Part shown: positions 1 through 9,064 of the stretch, in pieces
Layout of the letters: each line of letters starts with the position of its first letter
Position numbering within the stretch: position 1 is the stretch's first letter
Assembly: GCA_944389895.1 (NCBI GenBank)
Contig: CALXOA010000072.1
Span: forward strand, 33,571 to 97,570
Reading direction: 5' to 3'
DNA length: 64,000 nt
Origin: an uncultured Victivallis sp.
GTDB taxonomy: Bacteria; Verrucomicrobiota; Lentisphaeria; Victivallales; Victivallaceae
The notes under the pieces: model-generated
The model's input: the letters and a program-made list of their open reading frames with translations, nothing else
Told to the model about the DNA's origin: nothing
Database searches by the model: none
Position numbers and translations under genes: made by a program

Positions 1-399
1 CGGCCGCAACTGGTCCTGATCCTGCTCGGAACCAACAACGGTTCGGCGGAGCAGGCTCTCGAAGACCTGAAATCCATCACACGGCGCCTTCCTGAAGAGG
101 GGATCGCGGTCGCACTCTGCACAGTGCCGCCCCGCACTCCCCTGCCGGAGCGGGCCGTGAAACTCAACGCCCTGCTGCCCCCCTTCTGCCGCGAAGCAAA
201 CCTGCCGCTGCACGACTGGTACGCGGCACTGGAAAACGGTTCCGGAGCCTTCAAGCCGGAGTATGGCCCCGGGGTTCATCCCAACGCCGCGGGAGTTGAA
301 GCGATGGCCCGCAGTTTCGCATCCGATCCGGTCATGGCGCAACTTTTGAAAAATGTGACCGGCACGGGAACAGCACAACCAGAGAGTAATACACATTGA
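1..399 (+). CDS. SGNH/GDSL hydrolase, 3' part (cut by window edge)
   Basis: The reading frame is open from the first base, so the true start lies upstream of the window. The visible 132 residues carry the C-terminal half of an SGNH fold: a hydrophobic strand followed by GTNN (the block III Asn motif) near the edge, and GVHPN near residue 91 of the visible part, which fits the block V Asp/Gly-x-x-His element holding the catalytic His. The usual Asp three residues before the His is not obvious here. Members of this family are carbohydrate or lipid esterases. A pseudopilin gene follows 32 bp downstream on the same strand, so the two may be cotranscribed. The substrate cannot be told from this fragment. 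Confidence 0.75.
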   Translation, partial: RPQLVLILLGTNNGSAEQALEDLKSITRRLPEEGIAVALCTVPPRTPLPERAVKLNALLPPFCREANLPLHDWYAALENGSGAFKPEYGPGVHPNAAGVEAMARSFASDPVMAQLLKNVTGTGTAQPESNTH

Positions 400-431
400 T
401 TCATTGAAAACCGAAATTCAGGAGGTGCCCC

Positions 432-1220
432 ATGACAACAAGTTTCAACCGGCGCGGGAACAGGAAGAGTACACCTTTCACATTGATTGAGCTGCTCATC
501 GTGATTGCAATCATCGCGATTCTCGCCGCAATGCTGATGCCGGCGCTCAATTCCGCCCGGGAACGGGCCAGACAGGTCTCCTGTACCAACAATCTTTCGC
601 AGTGCGGAAAAATACTCACCCTCTACTCCGGCGACTTCAACGGGTTTGTACTGATGAAACCGTTGAACACCGTGCACATCTGGGCGGACTACTATCTCTC
701 CGCCGACCTTGACGACGAGAACTACACTCCGGCAACGAATTACGGGACGCTCTCCTCCGCCATCTGCCCGTCACGCCCGCCGTTCTCGGCCGGCAGCAGC
801 ACTCAAGGCACCGGCGCCGGTAAAAGCAAGCGGGTATTCGCCTACAGTCATACCTACGCCTTTGCCCAGACCGTAGGCTGGACCCCGATCATGGCTCCGA
901 CCGTCTCTCCGGGACAGGTGATCTTCCGGCTGGAGCAATACAAACGCGCCGACCGGGCGCGCGGCGACTTTCCCACCCCGATCCTGACCGAGGGTATGAA
1001 CACCGCCGACGATTACCACAAGGGCTATCAGTACTGCTATATGGAGCTGGATTCCAGTTCTTCAAGCTATCCATGCGATCCGCGCCACCGCGGAAACACC
1101 AATCTGCTGTTTCCGGGCGGCCATGTCAAGTCGGCGGGGATACGGGAACTTTACCCGCTCTATTTCATCCGCCCGTGTTATGACGAGGGCAGCGGCACGA
1201 CGGTGCCGACGCCCCGCTGA
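432..1220 (+). CDS. Prepilin-type N-terminal cleavage/methylation domain protein (pseudopilin 1)
   Basis: 262 residues. A basic leader (residues 1-15) precedes [19 protein letters not shown], the class III type IV pilin N-terminal helix with Glu at position 5 after the cleavage point. The residue before Phe is Pro, not the usual Gly. The C terminus has the H-x9-xG element ([14 protein letters not shown]), with GG where related proteins have DG. The start is fixed by AGGAGGTG 4-5 bases upstream. The gene lies just downstream of an SGNH hydrolase and ends tail to tail, 3 bp away, with another pseudopilin gene on the other strand. In the Lentisphaerae such proteins exist in very large numbers; their role (pseudopilus, surface anchor, substrate capture) is unknown. 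Confidence 0.88.
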   Translation: MTTSFNRRGNRKSTPFTLIELLIVIAIIAILAAMLMPALNSARERARQVSCTNNLSQCGKILTLYSGDFNGFVLMKPLNTVHIWADYYLSADLDDENYTPATNYGTLSSAICPSRPPFSAGSSTQGTGAGKSKRVFAYSHTYAFAQTVGWTPIMAPTVSPGQVIFRLEQYKRADRARGDFPTPILTEGMNTADDYHKGYQYCYMELDSSSSSYPCDPRHRGNTNLLFPGGHVKSAGIRELYPLYFIRPCYDEGSGTTVPTPR

Positions 1221-1223
1221 AAT

Positions 1224-1919
1224 TCAACGATCCTGATAGAAGTCCGAGAAGTAGAGGTCGCGCTCGGCATCCAGCTCCCGCCAGTTCATCGTTTCGACGT
1301 GCCCATCCATGAACGCGACGTTCGCCGCATTCAGGCTGTTGTGACGAAACGCGATGTTGTTGGCTGAGGCCGGAGAGGGGGCCTCTCCGATCAGCCAGTA
1401 GTTGCCCGACGGATTCGCCCGGCTGCCGAAAACCGCCCAGTCGGTACCGTCGATGAACGCCACGGAACGGGCCGGCCGCTTCAGCCGCGACACCTTGTAG
1501 GCGAGAATCTGACTGCCGCCCCAGACGTCATTGCCGCTGATTCCGTAACTGTACATGATCGGAAACAATCCCTGAACCGGATTAGAGAGTGCATAGGTTG
1601 CATTCGGGCAGATCAGGCCGCCCGATGCCTCGCTGGCGGTTGTTCCGTTCGCCGGATTGTCGGAGTGACGCGCTCCGCCGAGCAGCGTCCGGTAGGCAAG
1701 GTTCGCCGTCCACTGCGGTTTCTGGCATGGGACCCAGAAGTCATCGTTCTGCGCCGCGTAAAGAATCGCCGCCGTATCATACTGCTTGAGGATTCCGGAA
1801 CACTTGATCTTCTTGGCGGTCTCACGCGCCTGATTCAATGCCGGCAGCAGCATGGCGGCAAGAATGGCGATGATCGCGATGACAACCAGCAACTCGATGA
1901 GTGTGAAAGACTTCCTCAT
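1224..1919 (-). CDS. Prepilin-type N-terminal cleavage/methylation domain protein (pseudopilin 2)
   Basis: 231 residues from the ATG at 1919, which has GAGGAAAG upstream; an in-frame start 10 codons earlier is less likely because the leader would be longer than in its relatives. It begins [20 protein letters not shown], so the residue before the mature Phe is Ser rather than Gly, and Glu5 is present. The C-terminal DGHVE element follows a His about 11 residues earlier ([18 protein letters not shown]). It is the last gene of the minus-strand locus A operon, 26 bp after the GH130 gene. It is expected to be inserted in the inner membrane by its N-terminal helix with the globular part outside the cytoplasm. 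Confidence 0.88.
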   Translation of the reverse strand: MRKSFTLIELLVVIAIIAILAAMLLPALNQARETAKKIKCSGILKQYDTAAILYAAQNDDFWVPCQKPQWTANLAYRTLLGGARHSDNPANGTTASEASGGLICPNATYALSNPVQGLFPIMYSYGISGNDVWGGSQILAYKVSRLKRPARSVAFIDGTDWAVFGSRANPSGNYWLIGEAPSPASANNIAFRHNSLNAANVAFMDGHVETMNWRELDAERDLYFSDFYQDR

Positions 1920-1945
1920 GACTCTTTCCTCTTGTTTTTTCCGTG

Positions 1946-2902
1946 TCAAAATTTACCTGACTTCCCTGAAAAAAAACGTTCGGCAGTCGGATTCCCGACG
2001 AAACACGCCGCGACGAGTTCATCCAGTTTCGCCGTTGCCAGCCCGATGCAGGTGTCGGCGGCGCCGTAATAGATTCTCACGGTATTGTCCGGCTCCGGAA
2101 TCGCATTGCAGGTGAAGGTGACGTTCATCACCCGTCCCTGCATCTCATAGGGCCGTTCCGGCCACAGGACCGGCAGCCCTCCCCGGGCAATGATCTTCGC
2201 CGGATTTTCGAGATCGAGCAACACCACACCGAGCCGATAGATGAAACCGTTGCAGGTGCAGTCGACCCCGTGGTAGATTTCGAGCCACCCCTGTTCGGTG
2301 CGGATCGGCACCGCGCCGCCTCCGATCTTATGGGAATCCCAGCATCCGGGACGGGGCGTCATCAGTACCCGGGAGTCATCCCAGTGCTCAAGATCATCCG
2401 AAAAGCTGATGCACATATCCGACGGTTCAAGTTCATTGTCCCCCATCGGGCGGTCGAGACGGACGTAGCGACCGCCGATCTTCTCCGGAAACAGCACGGA
2501 GTTGCGGTTGTTCCGCCCGGTCTCAGCCTGCTCGATCCGTTCGAACTTCCGGAAATCCCGGGTCCGCACTACGCCGGTACGGATTCCACGGGCCGTCTGG
2601 CTCGCATACATCAGGATGTATTCGCCGTCGATCAGGGTAATCCGTGGATCATAAACACAACTTTCCGGTCCCGCCGCGGGAACCGGCCACGCAATCGGTT
2701 CCGGGTCGATCGAGAAGTGTACCCCATCACGGCTCCGCGCCAGCCAGAAGACGATCGGCGTCGCAGCGGTCGCGGCATCAACCATCACCAGATACTCGTC
2801 GCCGAACTTGACGGCACCGGGGTTGAAAGCATACATGATGTCATCGGGAAACATCTCCGGTGTAATCACCGGATTTCCCGCATATTTCCGGAAAATCGCC
2901 AT
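1946..2902 (-). CDS. Glycoside hydrolase family 130-like protein (mannoside/oligosaccharide phosphorylase type)
   Basis: 318 residues from the ATG at 2902, chosen because AAGGAGG lies 9 bases upstream; an in-frame start 17 codons earlier overlaps the intergenic region. The protein has the five-bladed propeller look of GH130: an N-terminal NPVITP segment, repeated RDGVHF / TRDFRKFE / SDDLEHWD blade motifs, [19 protein letters not shown] with the conserved Asp that acts as general acid in GH130, and a [19 protein letters not shown] segment typical of the family. Known members phosphorolyse or hydrolyse beta-1,2- or beta-1,4-mannosides and related glycans. There is no signal peptide, so it acts in the cytoplasm on imported oligosaccharides. 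It sits between an arabinofuranosidase and a pseudopilin. The exact linkage specificity cannot be read from the sequence. Confidence 0.85.
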   Translation of the reverse strand: MAIFRKYAGNPVITPEMFPDDIMYAFNPGAVKFGDEYLVMVDAATAATPIVFWLARSRDGVHFSIDPEPIAWPVPAAGPESCVYDPRITLIDGEYILMYASQTARGIRTGVVRTRDFRKFERIEQAETGRNNRNSVLFPEKIGGRYVRLDRPMGDNELEPSDMCISFSDDLEHWDDSRVLMTPRPGCWDSHKIGGGAVPIRTEQGWLEIYHGVDCTCNGFIYRLGVVLLDLENPAKIIARGGLPVLWPERPYEMQGRVMNVTFTCNAIPEPDNTVRIYYGAADTCIGLATAKLDELVAACFVGNPTAERFFSGKSGKF

Positions 2903-2930
2903 ACTTACTTCCTCCTTATCTAACCCGAAG

Positions 2931-5000
2931 TTACTTTTGCGGTTCCAGTTCAAAGATCGTCAACGAGTGCGCGGGGAACTCCCACTCGAAGGAACCGTCC
3001 GCCGCAGGCACAACCGTTTTCTCGACCGGTTCGAACGCAGACGAACGTGTCACATCCTCCTGATAAAGTTCGCGCGCCGTACCGGATGCCGGTCGCATTC
3101 CGGATAGTTCGACCTTCGCCCGCAACACCTCGTCCGTCGAACGGTTGATCACGGCGAGAGCGATCCGGCCGCCGTCAAGTTTCGAAGCCTCGACGGCCAG
3201 CATCGGAATCGCCGGAATCTGCGCATCCCCGGAAACGGTAAACTTCAGATTCCGCAATTCAAGCGTTCCGAAGAGCTTTCCCCGGGTTTTCTCAATCCGC
3301 AGCAACCCGGTGATACCGGGACAATCCGCCCCCACCGTCAACGAGCAGGAGAACTTTTTCCACTCCTTCGCCCCGTCAATGCCTCCGACCGCCGTAGCCA
3401 GACGGGTCGCCTCATAACCGCGCAGATCCATCAACCCGAATCCGAGCGCCGCCTCGCCTGCATTGTCCTGCGCCGGCGTGAAGCGCGCCTCGAAATCGGC
3501 CGTCACAGTGTAGCCGCCGCCCTCCGGAATCGCCTCGGGGCGGTGGATCGTCGCAAAAGTCGGGTAACTCTGCCGGTCACAGCCGTCAATCGTGAAACGC
3601 AGCGATTCCAGAGTGCCGGAGCCGGAACATTTCGCCCCCGCCAGGCTGTTGAAATAGAGGTCCACCTTCTTTGTCTCCCCGAGGGAACGCGGCAGAATCA
3701 ACTCCTCCCCTTTCGCAGTGACCTGCCCGACTTTTGCGGCGACGATTTCACGCCGCGGGTTGCCGACCACCTCGACCGGAAGTAGTTCCGAACCGGTATG
3801 CTGCGCCCACAACCGGAAGAACGGCCATGCACCGCTCCAGGTATGGCCACCGCCGTTCGCACGCTGCACCATGCCGAAATATCCGCCGATCGCCTGCCAG
3901 TAGGAGGCCGCCAGAACTTTGTTTTCCGGACGGCGGAACTCGCGCAGAAACTCCGCCATGTTGAGTCCGGCCAGATAGCTGTGCCGCCAGGGAACGGGTT
4001 GATTCTGTACGCCCGAGATGTTGTACTCGGTAATTGCGACCGGAAGCTCGCGACCGGCCAGTTCGCGCACCTGTTTACGGAAACATGCCAGCCGCAACCG
4101 GAGCAATTCACCGGTGGAGAGCGTCGAGTGCAACGCCTCTGCCGGCGAGAGACCCTCGAGTTTCGGTGCGTAATAGTGATGGACGATGAAATCCGCCGAG
4201 GGACCGAGTTCACGATAGACCGTCTCGTCCCAGTGACCCGGGCGGGAGGCCAGATTCATGCTCTGACCGACCACGCCGATTTTGACCGAAGGATCCACCC
4301 GGCGGACCCGCGCCATCGTTTCCCGGGCGAAGTTGACATATTCATCCACGCTGAACCGGCGATGCGGTTGCAGGTTGTGGTTGTCGTGGTAGGTTTCGTT
4401 GCCGACTTCAAAATATCTGACACCGTAGGGTTCCGGATGCCCGTTGGCCGCCCGCTTCATCGCCTGTGGAAACTCCGGCCGCGCCGGAGCATTCAGATAT
4501 TCAACCAGATCAGCCGCGAGCTGCGGCAATTCCGCCGCGGGCAGGGCGTAATCCGAAAACGTGATCAGCGGTTCCGCGCCAACTTCCCGGCAGAGCGTCA
4601 GGTATTCGTCGAGACCGAACCGCCAGTCGGGGCGCGATTCGATCGGCCCAACCGTCTTGCGCCAGTCGAAGTTATGTGACAGGCAACCACCCGGGTAGCG
4701 AAGCATTCCGGTCTTCAGTTCGCCGAGAACCTCAAGCGCCGTCGGATCCGGTTTCATCGCCGCAGGATCCCAGTGCCCCTTGCCGGTATTGACCCCGTCC
4801 GGCGACGGCTTCGGCTGATCAATCCGCGCGAAAATACCACGTTCATCGGCAGCTTCGATGTTATGACCGTAGACCATCGGCTCCACGCGGCCCGCCGTCT
4901 TTGCGGCATCCACCCGGATCACGGGCAGTTCCGCCGCGCCAGCCCGTGAACACAGCAGCAACACCGGCAACAGCGCGACAACCCGAAAACATTTCATCAT
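2931..5000 (-). CDS. Secreted GH51-like alpha-L-arabinofuranosidase
   Basis: 689 residues from the ATG at 5000 (a second ATG follows directly; GGGAAGGGAG is upstream). Residues 1-25 form a signal peptide (MMKCFRVVALLPVLLLC, then AGAA). The (beta/alpha)8 domain has Glu202 in FEVGNETYHD as acid/base and Glu325 in AITEYNIS as nucleophile, the clan GH-A pair. Residues of about 420-590 look like an inserted carbohydrate-binding beta-sandwich, and the C terminus is the beta-domain of arabinofuranosidases, ending in SLTIFELEPQK. It releases arabinosyl side chains outside the cytoplasm. It lies between pseudopilin 3 (22 bp upstream) and the GH130 gene (28 bp downstream) in the LacI-headed operon. Activity on another pentoside or on galactofuranose cannot be excluded. 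Confidence 0.85.
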   Translation of the reverse strand: MMKCFRVVALLPVLLLCSRAGAAELPVIRVDAAKTAGRVEPMVYGHNIEAADERGIFARIDQPKPSPDGVNTGKGHWDPAAMKPDPTALEVLGELKTGMLRYPGGCLSHNFDWRKTVGPIESRPDWRFGLDEYLTLCREVGAEPLITFSDYALPAAELPQLAADLVEYLNAPARPEFPQAMKRAANGHPEPYGVRYFEVGNETYHDNHNLQPHRRFSVDEYVNFARETMARVRRVDPSVKIGVVGQSMNLASRPGHWDETVYRELGPSADFIVHHYYAPKLEGLSPAEALHSTLSTGELLRLRLACFRKQVRELAGRELPVAITEYNISGVQNQPVPWRHSYLAGLNMAEFLREFRRPENKVLAASYWQAIGGYFGMVQRANGGGHTWSGAWPFFRLWAQHTGSELLPVEVVGNPRREIVAAKVGQVTAKGEELILPRSLGETKKVDLYFNSLAGAKCSGSGTLESLRFTIDGCDRQSYPTFATIHRPEAIPEGGGYTVTADFEARFTPAQDNAGEAALGFGLMDLRGYEATRLATAVGGIDGAKEWKKFSCSLTVGADCPGITGLLRIEKTRGKLFGTLELRNLKFTVSGDAQIPAIPMLAVEASKLDGGRIALAVINRSTDEVLRAKVELSGMRPASGTARELYQEDVTRSSAFEPVEKTVVPAADGSFEWEFPAHSLTIFELEPQK

Positions 5001-5022
5001 GTCGAAAACTCCCTTCCCGCAT

Positions 5023-5724
5023 TTATTCATTTTCGCCCCAGAACACATCGTCCTGCGACGGAATTTCATCTTTCGAGACCATCTCGGCATGACCGTCTAC
5101 GAAAACGACCCCCGCACCGGCGCCGCTGCGGTGCTTCCAGAGGCCGCGTACCCCGAGCAGCATGGCCCACGCATTATCCGACTGTCGCCGCTTCGCCATC
5201 ACATCCGGATAGCTGGCGTCGGTCTTGTTGATGTCGAAAATCATCGCCCGGGCTGTCGGGCGCCGAACCTTGGCAAGGCTGTAACCGGCAGCGACAGTGC
5301 TCCCGTTGCCGCCGTTGTTCGGAACGATCCAGCCGTTGATCCCGTAATGGGTCGCCTCCTTCGTGACATCTTCCGTCATGGAGGCGGGACAGGCGAAGGC
5401 CTCGCGCGGTATTCTCTTCCCGTCCGGAGTACTCTCCCACGATCCGTAATTGCTGATCGGTGTCCCGGAGCTCATCGCATAGAGTGCGTCGTTCCACTTC
5501 CCCTGATAGCCTGGCAGATTGCCGTTGAAGGCGGGAAGCGTCCGCTCACTGTCGTAATACATCAACGCATAAGTCCCAAGCTGCTTCAGGTTGGAGGTAC
5601 ATTTGATGTCCCGCGCCTTGTCGCGCGCTTTGTTCAGAGCCGGAAGCAGAATCGCAGCAAGAATTGCGATGATCGCAATAACTACCAAAAGTTCGATTAA
5701 TGTGAAGCGAGATCTTTTATTCAT
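5023..5724 (-). CDS. Prepilin-type N-terminal cleavage/methylation domain protein (pseudopilin 3)
   Basis: 233 residues. The ATG at 5724 follows AAAGGAG by 9 bases. The N terminus is [20 protein letters not shown], giving Arg before the mature Phe and Glu at +5. The hydrophobic helix continues to about residue 28, followed by [24 protein letters not shown], the conserved stalk of this protein group. The C terminus has [18 protein letters not shown]. It lies between the LacI regulator and the arabinofuranosidase in one minus-strand run, so it should be induced with these enzymes. No assembly ATPase, platform protein or prepilin peptidase is encoded in the window. Confidence 0.88.
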   Translation of the reverse strand: MNKRSRFTLIELLVVIAIIAILAAILLPALNKARDKARDIKCTSNLKQLGTYALMYYDSERTLPAFNGNLPGYQGKWNDALYAMSSGTPISNYGSWESTPDGKRIPREAFACPASMTEDVTKEATHYGINGWIVPNNGGNGSTVAAGYSLAKVRRPTARAMIFDINKTDASYPDVMAKRRQSDNAWAMLLGVRGLWKHRSGAGAGVVFVDGHAEMVSKDEIPSQDDVFWGENE

Positions 5725-5760
5725 TTTCCGGAACTCCTTTCTGTCTGTTGAGTTGGAGAA

Positions 5761-6792
5761 TCATATCGTTTTTTCTTCTTTCAGATAGGCTACGCTTTCC
5801 CGGGCGATCAGGGAACAGTTCAGGACCTCGCAATCCGGCGTGGCGACGCCGCGGATGCGGTTTACCAGCATCCTGACCGCCACCTCGCCGAGCGCACGGG
5901 TCGGCTGCCGGAGCACACTGACCGGGACCGGCAGGTTTTCCAACTCTCCGTTTTCCTCAAATGAGAGGACCGAAATGTCTTCCGGCACCCGGCGGCCGCA
6001 ACGGCTCAATCCGGCAATCAACTTGAGCGTCATCTGGCTGTTGGTTGAAAAGAGCGCAGTCGGAGGTTCCTTCATATTGACCAGCGCCGACACCGCACCG
6101 GAAACCGAATCATCCAGCGACCGGTACTCCCGGAACCAGATTCGCTCGGGATTGCCGCCCAGCTCCCGGATCGCCTCATGAAAACCGGTCAGCCGCAGAT
6201 TCTGACAGAGGTCCGAACGTGACATCGAAATGACCCCGAAACGGCGGTGGCCCCGACTCCAGAGATAATTGGCGGCATCGCGTCCCGCGGCGGCACTGTC
6301 GGAGGACACACAGCAGCCGCAACGGTTCAGATTGCCGATACAGACCACCGGGATCGGCAGCCGGGCCAGCTGTTCGGAAACCGCGTAGAGCATATCGAAC
6401 TCCGGAATCAACAGCCCCTTCAGACGATGCTCCCGGATCAGACTCTCGATGTACTTGATGCTGAGCCGCCTTGCGCTGAGAACAATGAACTGCACCGAAA
6501 AATCCTCGGCCGTCAGCGCCTCCATCAGCGAAGTCGTCAGTGTCGCATTGTAATTCGTATTGAGAAAATCATGGTAGGCAAACATCACCACACCGACACA
6601 TGCCGGCGCCGAGGTTTCGAACCCCGTCAATACCGGCCCCGCTGACGCCCGCAGCCGCTCGATTGCAGCGTGAACGCTGCGTACCGTCGCCGGACGATGA
6701 CAGCTTTTGCCACTCAGAATCCGTGACACTGTCGCGGTACTCACGTTCGCCAGACTGGCAATCTCCTTGATTGTAGTATGTTCCAGCAGCAT
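5761..6792 (-). CDS. LacI family transcriptional regulator of locus A
   Basis: 343 residues from the ATG at 6792, preceded by AAAAAGGAG at good spacing; an ATG 7 codons upstream has no ribosome-binding site. The N-terminal helix-turn-helix is TIKEIASLANVSTATVSRIL with the hinge helix after it, and residues 60-340 form the type I periplasmic-binding-protein fold (e.g. VCIGNLNRCGC, RGHRRFGVISMS, PPTALFSTNSQMTLKLI). It would bind a sugar and control the operon it heads: pseudopilin 3, arabinofuranosidase, GH130 and pseudopilin 2 follow on the same strand. A consensus promoter lies at 6829-6857. The very AT-rich spacer upstream holds palindromes that may be its operators. The inducer is unknown. 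Confidence 0.9.
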   Translation of the reverse strand: MLLEHTTIKEIASLANVSTATVSRILSGKSCHRPATVRSVHAAIERLRASAGPVLTGFETSAPACVGVVMFAYHDFLNTNYNATLTTSLMEALTAEDFSVQFIVLSARRLSIKYIESLIREHRLKGLLIPEFDMLYAVSEQLARLPIPVVCIGNLNRCGCCVSSDSAAAGRDAANYLWSRGHRRFGVISMSRSDLCQNLRLTGFHEAIRELGGNPERIWFREYRSLDDSVSGAVSALVNMKEPPTALFSTNSQMTLKLIAGLSRCGRRVPEDISVLSFEENGELENLPVPVSVLRQPTRALGEVAVRMLVNRIRGVATPDCEVLNCSLIARESVAYLKEEKTI

Positions 6793-6828
6793 GAAAAGCT
6801 CCTTTTTTCCCATCGTATTCTGATTATA

Positions 6829-6857
6829 ATTATACCAAAAAGAAATTCCGGTGTCAA
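6829..6857 (-). promoter_or_regulatory. Sigma-70 type promoter of locus A operon
   Basis: On the minus strand TTGACA (6857-6852) is followed by a 17-base spacer and TATAAT (6834-6829), a perfect match to the housekeeping consensus. It lies 37 bases upstream of the LacI start codon at 6792 and should drive the regulator and the genes behind it. Confidence 0.85.
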
Positions 6858-6948
6858 CAAATTCACGCCGGGTTATTTTCAGTAAAAATTACATTTTTTT
6901 ACAAACAAAAACATGAAAATATAACATAACAGATTTATTGGCAATATG

Positions 6949-6981
6949 ATATGTTAACAAATATGCTTTTTGTTTACAAAA
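6949..6981. promoter_or_regulatory. Pair of AT-rich palindromes, candidate operators
   Basis: Between the divergent LacI and hisC genes (6793-7163, no gene seen) lies a strongly AT-rich stretch. It holds ATATGTTAACAAATAT at 6949-6964, a palindrome around TGTTAACA with one mismatch, and TTTTGT-TT-ACAAAA at 6968-6981, a perfect 6-base inverted repeat. Such palindromes are typical of LacI-family operators, but they lie about 95-125 bases upstream of the promoter -35 box, so direct repression from here would need looping or a second site. Binding is inferred only from symmetry. Confidence 0.35.
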
Positions 6982-7041
6982 TGTACATCGTTTTAATCAT
7001 ACACCGATTACATCTTTGAAAACATGAGCGGCCGCTTTGCC

Positions 7042-7108
7042 CTCCGCGTTTTCCGGAAGCCGCGGAGTTCCCGGAAAAATTGTAATTTTCCGGGCCCGGG
7101 GTTATATT
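7042..7108 (+). promoter_or_regulatory. hisC promoter with two inverted repeats
   Basis: TTGTAA (7080-7085), a 17-base spacer and TATATT (7103-7108) form a plausible promoter for hisC. The -35 box lies in the 7-base centre of an inverted repeat, CCCGGAAAA/TTTTCCGGG at 7070-7078 and 7086-7094. A second inverted repeat, CTCCGCG/CGCGGAG (7042-7048 and 7061-7067), lies just upstream. As both would be upstream of the transcript start, they are more likely protein-binding sites than RNA hairpins. Confidence 0.45.
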
Positions 7109-7113
7109 ACCTG

Positions 7114-7167
7114 ATGAACAACCTGTTTGCGCAGAACATACACTTTGGGAGAAGCGTTCCGCCATGA
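7114..7167 (+). CDS. Possible 17-residue upstream mini-ORF of hisC
   Basis: ATG at 7114 opens MNNLFAQNIHFGRSVPP and its TGA overlaps the hisC ATG as ATGA. It begins close to the predicted transcript start and contains only one His codon, so a classical histidine attenuator is unlikely. Translation coupling to hisC is possible but unsupported beyond the arrangement; no convincing ribosome-binding site is seen. Confidence 0.2.
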   Translation: MNNLFAQNIHFGRSVPP

Positions 7168-8228
7168 AATCCTATTTTCGCCCGGAAATCGACCAGATGA
7201 GCGGGTATGTCCCCGGGGAACAGCCCAGGATGGCCAACCTCATCAAGCTCAACACCAACGAAAATCCCTATGCGCCGTCGCCCCGGGTCGCCGAAGTGCT
7301 CGCAGGTTTCGACAGCGCCGGGTTGCGCCGTTATCCGGATCCGCTCGCAACCGAGTTGCGTGACGAGATCGCAGCCCGATTCGGCATCCGGCGTGAAAAC
7401 GTGATCGCAGGCAACGGCTCCGACGATATTCTGACCATGACTTTCCGGGCCTTTACCGATGCGAATCATCCGGCGGCCTGCCTGGAGCCGAGCTACTCGC
7501 TCTATCCGGAACTGGCAAAGATGCAGGCGGCTCGGATGATCCGCATCGCGCTCGATCCGGAGGATTTTTCCATGCCAGCGGATCTGCTTGAACAGGCGCG
7601 GGAAGCGAATCTGTTGATCATCACCCGCCCCAATGCTCCGACGGGCAACAGTTTCCCGCTCGCATTCATGCGTGAAATCTGTGCGAATTTCGACGGTGTC
7701 GTTCTTTTCGATGAAGCCTATGCCGACTTCGCGGATGACAACTGCATGGCTTTCGCAACCGAATTTGACAATGTGATCGTATCGCGCACTTTCTCCAAAA
7801 GCTACGCGCTCGCAGGCATCCGGCTCGGTTTCGCGGTCGGAGCCCGCCCATTGATCGACGGGTTGTTCAAACTCAAAGACTCCTACAATCTCGACCGGCT
7901 GACCCAGCTGATCGGCCGCGCCGCCTTCTCCGACCAGGCCTATCTGGCGAAGTGCTGCGCCGAGATTCGAGAGAACCGCAGCCGTCTCGCCGCCGCACTG
8001 GCAAAAATCGGATTCCGGGTGGTGCCTTCGCAGACCAACTTCCTCTTCGCCGCTCCGCCGGACGGCGACGGGCAGAACTATTTCCGAAAATTGCGGGAAA
8101 ACGCGGTAGTGGTGCGTTACTTCCCCGGTGATATAACCGGCCGCTTCGTCCGGATCACCATCGGGACCTCCGCGGAAAATGAACGGCTTCTTGAACTCAC
8201 CCGTTCTTTTTACACCAACGCCAGGTGA
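7164..8228 (+). CDS. hisC: Histidinol-phosphate aminotransferase
   Basis: 354 residues. PLP-dependent fold-type I aminotransferase that converts imidazole-acetol phosphate and glutamate to histidinol phosphate in histidine synthesis. Visible family marks: NLIKLNTNENPYAPSP near the N terminus, GNGSDDIL, ITRPNAPTGN, FDEAYADF, and the PLP lysine at about residue 212 in SRTFSKSYALAGIRLGF; the C-terminal VRITIGTSAENERLL holds the phosphate-binding Arg region. Length matches HisC. GGGAGAAG lies upstream of the ATG. The next gene starts inside its stop codon (GTGA overlap). No other his genes are in the window; the enzyme may also serve aromatic amino acid transamination, as pheA is encoded at 39-40 kb. 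Confidence 0.9.
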   Translation: MKSYFRPEIDQMSGYVPGEQPRMANLIKLNTNENPYAPSPRVAEVLAGFDSAGLRRYPDPLATELRDEIAARFGIRRENVIAGNGSDDILTMTFRAFTDANHPAACLEPSYSLYPELAKMQAARMIRIALDPEDFSMPADLLEQAREANLLIITRPNAPTGNSFPLAFMREICANFDGVVLFDEAYADFADDNCMAFATEFDNVIVSRTFSKSYALAGIRLGFAVGARPLIDGLFKLKDSYNLDRLTQLIGRAAFSDQAYLAKCCAEIRENRSRLAAALAKIGFRVVPSQTNFLFAAPPDGDGQNYFRKLRENAVVVRYFPGDITGRFVRITIGTSAENERLLELTRSFYTNAR

Positions 8229-9049
8229 CTGCCGTGGTCCGTTCTCTCATCGTTCTGTTGTTCGCATGGGCGGCCGTTCTTCCCACCGGGGCGGAAGAGG
8301 CGCCGTCGCTGCGAATCGCCGATGCCACCCGCAACGGGGATGATGCCATCCGGCAGATCGCCCTTGCCTGCGCCCTCGCCAATGAGGAACTCGAAATATC
8401 GCTCGAGCGCAAGCCGGTCTCCGAAGCACTTGCCGATTTCAGGGCCGGCAAAGTCGATTTTGCCGTGCTCGAAGCCCGGGCGGTCCCGGAAGATCTCAAA
8501 AGCAGGCAACTTATTTATGCGGTGGAAGCTCTGGTCTTTTATACCGCGCCTTCCAATTCAGCCCGCAATCTGACGCGCGCCCAGGCGGCGAAGCTGCTGC
8601 AGGAGAAGCGCCCGGTCTGGTCCGACTTCGGAGGACCGCGACTCGACGTCTACCGGATCGGCATCAAGGACTCCAGCCCGGTACGCGGTCTCGCCGAGGC
8701 CCTCCTGCTGCCTCCGGGAGAAAAGTTTCCGACACCGGCCTTTTCGGTTCGAACCACCGCCGAGGCACTGCTGCTTGCCGGCAGCAACCCGGCAGGACTG
8801 GCGGCGGGCCATTTTCTGCCTTCGCTCCCGGCCACCGTCCGGATGCTGGCCGTCGAGGGAGTCGAGCCCGGCCTCAAAACGGTGACCGGCGGCCGGTATC
8901 CCCTGACCGTTTTCTATGCTCTTCTGGCACATCCGGAAGAAACCCGGGAAAAGAAAATCCTGCTGCGGGCACTCCGGAGCGGCGACTTCTATGATTTCCT
9001 TGAGGAATCGGGCCGACTGGCCATCACCCCCACCCCTCCCGCCCTCTGA
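8225..9049 (+). CDS. Putative periplasmic PBP/PstS-like substrate-binding protein
   Basis: 274 residues, starting with GTG at 8225 that overlaps the hisC stop by four bases. A signal peptide is clear: VVRSLIVLLFAWAAVLPTGAEEA. The mature part resembles the type II periplasmic-binding fold of PstS-like proteins: SLRIADATRNGDDAIRQIALAC, a middle VDFAVLEAR, AVEALVFYTAPSNSARNLTRAQAAKLL (reminiscent of the NPVKNLTxxQL segment in phosphate-binding proteins) and a C-terminal YPLTVFYALLAHP strand. It lacks a recognisable phosphate signature and no permease is adjacent, so its ligand is unknown. It could be a sensory or solute-capture protein. The overlap with hisC suggests translation coupling, but no functional link to histidine synthesis is evident. 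Confidence 0.6.
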   Translation: MTAVVRSLIVLLFAWAAVLPTGAEEAPSLRIADATRNGDDAIRQIALACALANEELEISLERKPVSEALADFRAGKVDFAVLEARAVPEDLKSRQLIYAVEALVFYTAPSNSARNLTRAQAAKLLQEKRPVWSDFGGPRLDVYRIGIKDSSPVRGLAEALLLPPGEKFPTPAFSVRTTAEALLLAGSNPAGLAAGHFLPSLPATVRMLAVEGVEPGLKTVTGGRYPLTVFYALLAHPEETREKKILLRALRSGDFYDFLEESGRLAITPTPPAL

Positions 9050-9064
9050 CCCACATTCCCGCCG

